In this document: one piece after another, positions 58,965 through 64,000 of the stretch | How the letters are laid out: every line of letters begins with the position of its first letter | Numbering within the stretch: position 1 is the stretch's first letter | Assembly (NCBI GenBank): GCA_037176705.1 | Contig: CM073898.1 | Coordinates: forward strand, 27,078,488-27,142,487 | Length of the DNA stretch: 64,000 bases | DNA from: Molossus alvarezi | Taxonomy: Eukaryota; Chordata; Mammalia; Chiroptera; Molossidae | Direction: 5' to 3' | Notes under the pieces: generated by a model | Databases searched by the model: none | Seen by the model: the letters and a program-made list of their open reading frames with translations, nothing else | What the model was told of the DNA's origin: nothing | Program-made: the position numbers and the translations under genes

Positions 58965-61570
58965 CATAAGATTAGAATGTCAAATATTTTTAGTAACTGA
59001 AAATAATGAGAAAACTTTAATTTTAATCAATTCATTATGCCTTAACTAGTATCTGAAAATGTTACTGAAAGTACATAATAATAACATCCTTAAATGTATA
59101 TAAAATGCTATCCCATTGCACATTTATAACCATATTACATTATTTTATTCTCCAAGATTCAGCGAAATATATGCAAAAATATTACTATAATTTGTGTGTG
59201 TGTAGATCATGGAAATTAGTGGCTGGCTTAAGGTTACATAGTCAGTGACAGAGTCAAATTAGGGCTTTCGTTTCTCTAAGGATTTTGCCTCTATTGCCTA
59301 CTGAGTTCAATGTGACCACTCTAAAATATTCAGTATAGCATTAATTTAAATTCCATGTTTTTACATACAGTAAATAGATTTAATTTTTGTATAATTGTCA
59401 CTACTGATTATAATTAATATAATTGTATTTATAATATACTATAACAATGTTTTTCGAACTTCTCTGAAGAAAACAGAATGGAAGAAAAAATGCAATCCTC
59501 AGATCCAACTCAGACCTGCTGAATAAAAACATCCAACATTGAAGTTTAGTGATCTATATATTAATAAGTTCCCAAAGGGATACTTAGCTCTAGGGAAACT
59601 GGGAACCAGTCATTTAGAACAATTATAAAATAATCTAACAGCTCCAGTAAGTACATTTGTAAGTATGGAATTATCAAACATGTTTTAAGATAACGTTGTA
59701 TACAGACTGATAGAATTCACATATCAAAAAGCAAAAACTTTCACCAAATTATAATTATGCCTTATAAGAGATTTTAAAAAGTTCAAAAGAGAGAGATTAG
59801 GATGGTGAAGACATGAAAACTTTACAGAATGAAAAACAGTAAATGAAGTTGTGACGCTTAAGAGGGAAAGCTAGAGTTTCATACCCATCTTAAAATATTT
59901 GAAGAACAATCCTGAGATAGAGAGAGAATTGTACTCATTAGCTAAAGGTGAGCACATATTAGTTGCTAAAATAGATATTACAGGAATGAATGAGCAATTG
60001 AATTACTAGAATCAGTGGGTAGAAGGAAAGTAAAGGATAGACGTTACAGGGAAATAAATATTATTTTAATGTAAAGACATGCTGTCTGGTCAAGAGACAT
60101 GCTGTCTTGTCAAGAGCTATCCACAGAGGTTCAAATCAGCAAATTATCTTTCTTGGTTGGATTGAAAAAAAATCAGACAACAGTTATTTTTTTCTTTCAA
60201 TATAATTGAAAAGAGAGGCGACGGTTCTTATGAGATTATACACCTTGCAAAAAGCTAGCCTTTTTTTTTTTTTTTTTTTTTGTAACAACATCTAGCTACA
60301 AAACCTAGCCTTCAAAGTAGTATTCTTTTTAATTCTCATCAAATGTTGAAACAAATTTTTAACACATGGAAACAATTCCAGAATGCAAGCTGTTCTGGGA
60401 AAGAAAATGTCAAATATTTTTCAATCAAATATGTATTTCCAACTGTTTCTAGCATGAGCAAACCAATACTTACAATAATAATGCTGTAGCTTACTGTTTG
60501 TCTACTCTCATTTAGGAACTGCGCTGACAGTTTTATATATCTCTAACACCAATACCAAGCCAGGTCTAGCACAACCCAGGAACTTGGTATAGAGTATAAA
60601 CTCCCTTGAGTTTAGGGAGGTTAGGGAGTTTACTCTGTGCCACACACATATTAATTTGTGAAGCAGGGATTAAATCTGTGTCTGTCTTATTATTTTTTAT
60701 CATATGCTATAACTTAGGTTATTTTTTTTCCCCTGCAGAAAGTCTTCCTTCTACTGTTGCTTTTCTGAATTGAATTGGTGTCATCATTTTGTATTGCCTA
60801 ATCAACATCCTTCAGTAGGCAAATAATACAAAATTTATAGCAAAATAAATCTCAACAGTTTCATCTGCATTAAATGAGATCTGAAAATACATAAAAATTG
60901 AGCAAGTGCTTTTATTAGGAAAGTGCTATACTGAAATACCATTGTCATTTTTGTAAAATGCATACCAATGAGAAAATTTAAAATATGATAGCAGACTTTC
61001 TTTGAGAAGGAATTTTTTAGAGTAAGAATATAAACTGGTAATGGAACTTATGCAGGAAAGAATCAGTGAAGCACTGAATTCAGTATGATAAATAGAGAGG
61101 TTTGTAGATAACTACCAGAATATTCAATAGCAAGATTTTATCCAATAATTTTAAAAATCATTAATATGGAAGAATAAAAAGTATGTCAGTTATAAAATAT
61201 GGAAAATCCTGTAGAAGACAGGGATCACGTAAGTATTAAAAACATAATCAGCAGAGAACAAATTTTGATTAATTCAATGGAGTCTGTGTTTTGATAAAGC
61301 TGGGAAAGAATGGGGGTAACAGTTTTTTTGACATAAGAATACCCGCGCATTAGAAATGGTCTTGCTGTTTGCACATCATGTCCTAAAAATGTCAAGCAGT
61401 CTCTCTGTCTATACTGCCCTGCCCCAACAAAACTACTTTCATGGTGCTTGGAAGCCAGAAAACTTTAATCAATTCAAAGGGTTGTAGTGAAAATACATGG
61501 AAAGGCACTCAGCAAGGAAAGCAGATAATTTTGCCTGCATTAAACTCAGTTGCTACTGATCTTGTTTCAG
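58965..61570. other. Unique AT-rich sequence with weak MIR traces
   Basis: No gene. MIR-like minus-strand traces lie near 59190-59330 (aaggttacatagtcagtgacag) and possibly 60480-60700. A T-run lies at 60260-60281, and a local duplication of agacatgctgtct lies near 60077-60110. Confidence 0.4.
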
Positions 61571-61582
61571 CCTTCTTTAATT

Positions 61583-61607
61583 AAAAAAAAAAAAAAAAAA
61601 AAAAAAA
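61583..61607. repeat. Poly(A) run
   Basis: About 25 A residues immediately upstream of the inverted L1. It could be the tail of an unrecognised insertion. Confidence 0.9.
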
Positions 61608-61621
61608 GGTAAGCTTTCTTT

Positions 61622-61826
61622 GAATAAATATTCAGAACTGGAATTGTTGGGTCATATGGTAGATCTATTTTTAGTTTTCAGTTTTTTTAAGGGTTCTCCA
61701 TCCTGTTTTCCATAGTGGCTACGCCAACTTGAAATCCCACCAATGGTGCACAAGGCTCCCCTTTCCTTCACGTTATTTGACGTTTCAGTCATAGCCATTC
61801 TGAGTAGGTGAGGTGGTATCTAATTC
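61622..61826 (-). mobile_element. L1 fragment, inverted 5' part of a twin-primed insertion
   Basis: Matches the end of L1 ORF2 on the minus strand (ttgttgggtcatatggtag, tgttttccatagtggctacg, agccattctgagtagg). It is the diverged counterpart of 29430-29620 in the young L1. Its upstream end meets the sense half at 61827. Confidence 0.85.
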
Positions 61827-62345
61827 AAAGACACATCCACCCCTATGTTCATTGCAGCTATTTACAATTGCCAAGATATAGAAGCAACGTATATATATAA
61901 TCTCGCATACACATACATAATTATCTCAGTAAAAAAAAGGAATGAAATCTTGTCATTTGCAACAACATGGGTGAACCTAAAGGTATTATGCTAATGAAAT
62001 AAGTTAGACAAGAAAGACAAATACTGTATGAGTTCACTTACATGTGGAATTTAAAACAACAAAACAAATAAAAACACAATAACAGACCATAAAAACAGAG
62101 ATCAAACTTCTGGTTGCCAGAGGGAAGGGTGGTGATGAGACAAATGGAAGAGGTGAAGGGGAACATAGTCAATAATGTTCTGTTAACATAAATTGCATTG
62201 TACAGATGGTTACTAGACTTAGTGTGGTGATCACATGTATGGTATGCCAATGTCAACTCACTATATTGTACACCCGAATCTAATATAATATTTTATACCA
62301 ACTATGCTTAAATAAAAATAAAAGATTTTAGCACTGGAACAAACA
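61827..62345 (+). mobile_element. L1 fragment, sense 3' part of a twin-primed insertion
   Basis: Plus-strand continuation: gacacatccacccctatgttc, attgcagctatttacaattgccaag, acaacatgggtgaacc, acttctggttgccagaggg, then the 3' UTR with aacatagtcaataatgttctg and atattgtacaccc, ending A-rich near 62345. It directly follows the inverted half in L1 order, so one insertion with internal inversion explains both. Confidence 0.85.
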
Positions 62346-62349
62346 AACA

Positions 62350-63790
62350 AAAACTGTTGAGAATCCTCAGTGTAGTATTCAAAAGCAGAATCCTCAGTAA
62401 CTCAAAGAACAGCAAGATTACAAGTAGTTTCTGTAATGTCAAAAAGTGACAATAGGGAATTTCTTGCCTACACCACCCAGGACACCTGACCCTCCTTTAT
62501 GGTTCCTCCACTCGCTTGCTTCTCCTTAGTCTGTCTATGGGGCTAACTCCATAGAGAAATAAGTTGAATGTTGGAACATTCAAGAGGAAGTAAGATTTTT
62601 TTGAACAAGATAATTGTATCAGTGATCTATTTTTGTGTAATGAGTAAATGACTCAACATTTAGCATCTTAAAGTAATAAACATTATCTCACAGAGGTTGT
62701 GAGGGTCAAGAATCCGAGAATGCTTAGTTGGGTGATGCTGCTCAGGGTTTCTCCTAAGGTTGCAGTCAAGCTGCCTCTGAAGACTTGAATGGGGTTGGAG
62801 AAGGTACTTCAACCCCCATTCTTGTGGTTGCTGCCAGGAGGTGTCATTGATCTCTCTCTTCTTGCATCTTACTATAAGCAGTGAGAGAATCAGGGAACAC
62901 TTTTAACACGTTGCTTGGAAATGTCCGCTAGTTCACTCAGTTACTATAGGCAACACTGTTACTACAGTTTTCTGCCTCTACAGAGCAAGGTTCCCCTTTC
63001 TTCAAGTTTCTAAATTTACCTTCCTTTCCTGCAAGCTCTTGCTAGAAGCCTTATTAAAGGCCACATGGCATTAAGGCTTTGACTAACACCTTTAAGGGCA
63101 ACATTTAAGTAGTCGGGAGAAAACCACACAGCTCTTCCTGGGAAGAGCATTTCAATTAGAGGAAGCAGAAGGTACAAATGCACTGAAGGAGGTCCTCAAC
63201 ATGTTGAAAAAAATAGCACTAAGGCCAGTATAGCTGCAGGAAAATGAATGAGGGAGAAAGCAGTATGAGCAGGAGGAAAGAGCTATAGCAAGTAGTTTGA
63301 TCATTTCGGGTCTTACAGGCTGCTGCAAACATTTTGAATTCTCTTGGATTGAGGTAGGGACATGATGGAGGAAATGCTTAAATTATAAAAGATTCACCCT
63401 GGCTGCTATATGGAGTACAACTCTGGTGTGTCTGTGTGTATCCGTGTGATGGTGGTGGTGTGCAGGTAGACCAGAAAACCAGTCCAAGTGCAAGATGATG
63501 GTATAAGCTTGGCTCATAACAGTGGAATTGGAAAGAAATTGTTGGATTTTGAATATATTCTAAAAATGAACCATAAGATTTGAAAGAATTGAGGCTCTAT
63601 TTAAATTTTAAAATGCATTGTGAAGAGTATTCAAATGCACAGATACTCTTAATATTATTTTTGAATAAATACTCATCAATATAACGTAAAAAGACAGCAA
63701 ATGTTAGAAGCAGCCAAATACATTGGAATTTAAAATGAGAAGGGGATAAAAACAACTGAAGAAGATATTTTCTGCATCTAAATCTTTTTT
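62350..63790. other. Unique sequence, no gene seen
   Basis: No supported gene. A short TG/GGT-rich patch lies near 63425-63465. Confidence 0.4.
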
Positions 63791-63827
63791 AAACGTTCAT
63801 TTCTCTCTCTCTTTTTCTTTCAAAGAA

Positions 63828-63996
63828 TAGTTTGATTTTCAGAGAAAGAGAGAAACATCAATCAGCTGCTTCCTGCAGGCCCCAGACTAAGGGTCCAGCC
63901 TGCAACCTGGGCATGTGCCCTTGACCAGTAATTGAACCAGCAACCTTCTGGTGCATGGGACTACACCCAACCAACTGAGCCATACTGGCCAGGGCT
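63828..63996 (-). mobile_element. Ves-type SINE, type A, at the window edge
   Basis: Minus-strand SINE with its head at the right (agccctggccagtatggctcag), a B-box-like ggttcaattac and a short decayed GA-rich part. The window ends four bases after the head, so a right-hand duplication cannot be checked. Confidence 0.9.
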
Positions 63997-64000
63997 TAAA

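Overview
This window looks like non-coding vertebrate nuclear DNA from a bat, probably Yangochiroptera in or near the vesper bats. The assignment is inferred from repeat content. There are thirteen tRNA-derived SINEs of the bat Ves type, a young LINE-1, half-L1 (HAL1) elements, and a hAT transposon with intact target duplications in an AT-rich, intron-like or intergenic background. Ves SINEs, HAL1 and unusually abundant DNA transposons are known features of these bats. I found no convincing host protein-coding exon, no functional tRNA or rRNA gene, no CRISPR array and no prokaryotic-style gene. Almost all short open frames are chance or lie inside repeats.

Layout. 1-3.4 kb: unique sequence, an (AG)n tract and a GC-rich LTR-like block. 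3.4-4.2 kb: a 261-bp hAT MITE with a perfect 8-bp duplication, then a SINE. 4.2-15.5 kb: mostly unique DNA with ancient MIR fragments, a second hAT-type MITE (8.0 kb), an LTR-like repeat (10.65-11.1 kb) and microsatellites. 15.6-17.7 kb: a near full-length HAL1 on the minus strand with a broken ORF1. 18.1-19.0 kb: an RTE/BovB-like LINE with an internal inversion. 19-28.5 kb: SINEs, one carrying a roughly 130-bp (TTCC)n tail, and MITE fragments. 28.57-32.9 kb: a SINE and a 4-kb L1 sharing one target site. This L1 keeps an unbroken ORF2 of 1266 codons fused to codons from flanking DNA and is the only long coding region. 33-40 kb: SINEs and older L1 and HAL1 pieces in both orientations. 40-64 kb: unique DNA with more SINEs, MIR, L2 and L1 remnants, a head-only SINE (57.16 kb), a twin-primed L1 (61.6-62.3 kb) and a SINE at the right edge.

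How the parts relate. The SINEs, HAL1 and L1 end in A-rich tails and several have 9-17 bp target duplications, as expected if L1 machinery in trans made them. The SINEs fall into two groups by 3' end. Type A ends near AATAAA. Type B ends in a short hairpin (TCCTC-loop-GAGGA on the sense strand). I did not find a clear new biological system. The best leads are the SINE/L1 double insertion at one site, the head-only SINE, the SINE tail that became a microsatellite, and the conserved 3' hairpin of type B SINEs.
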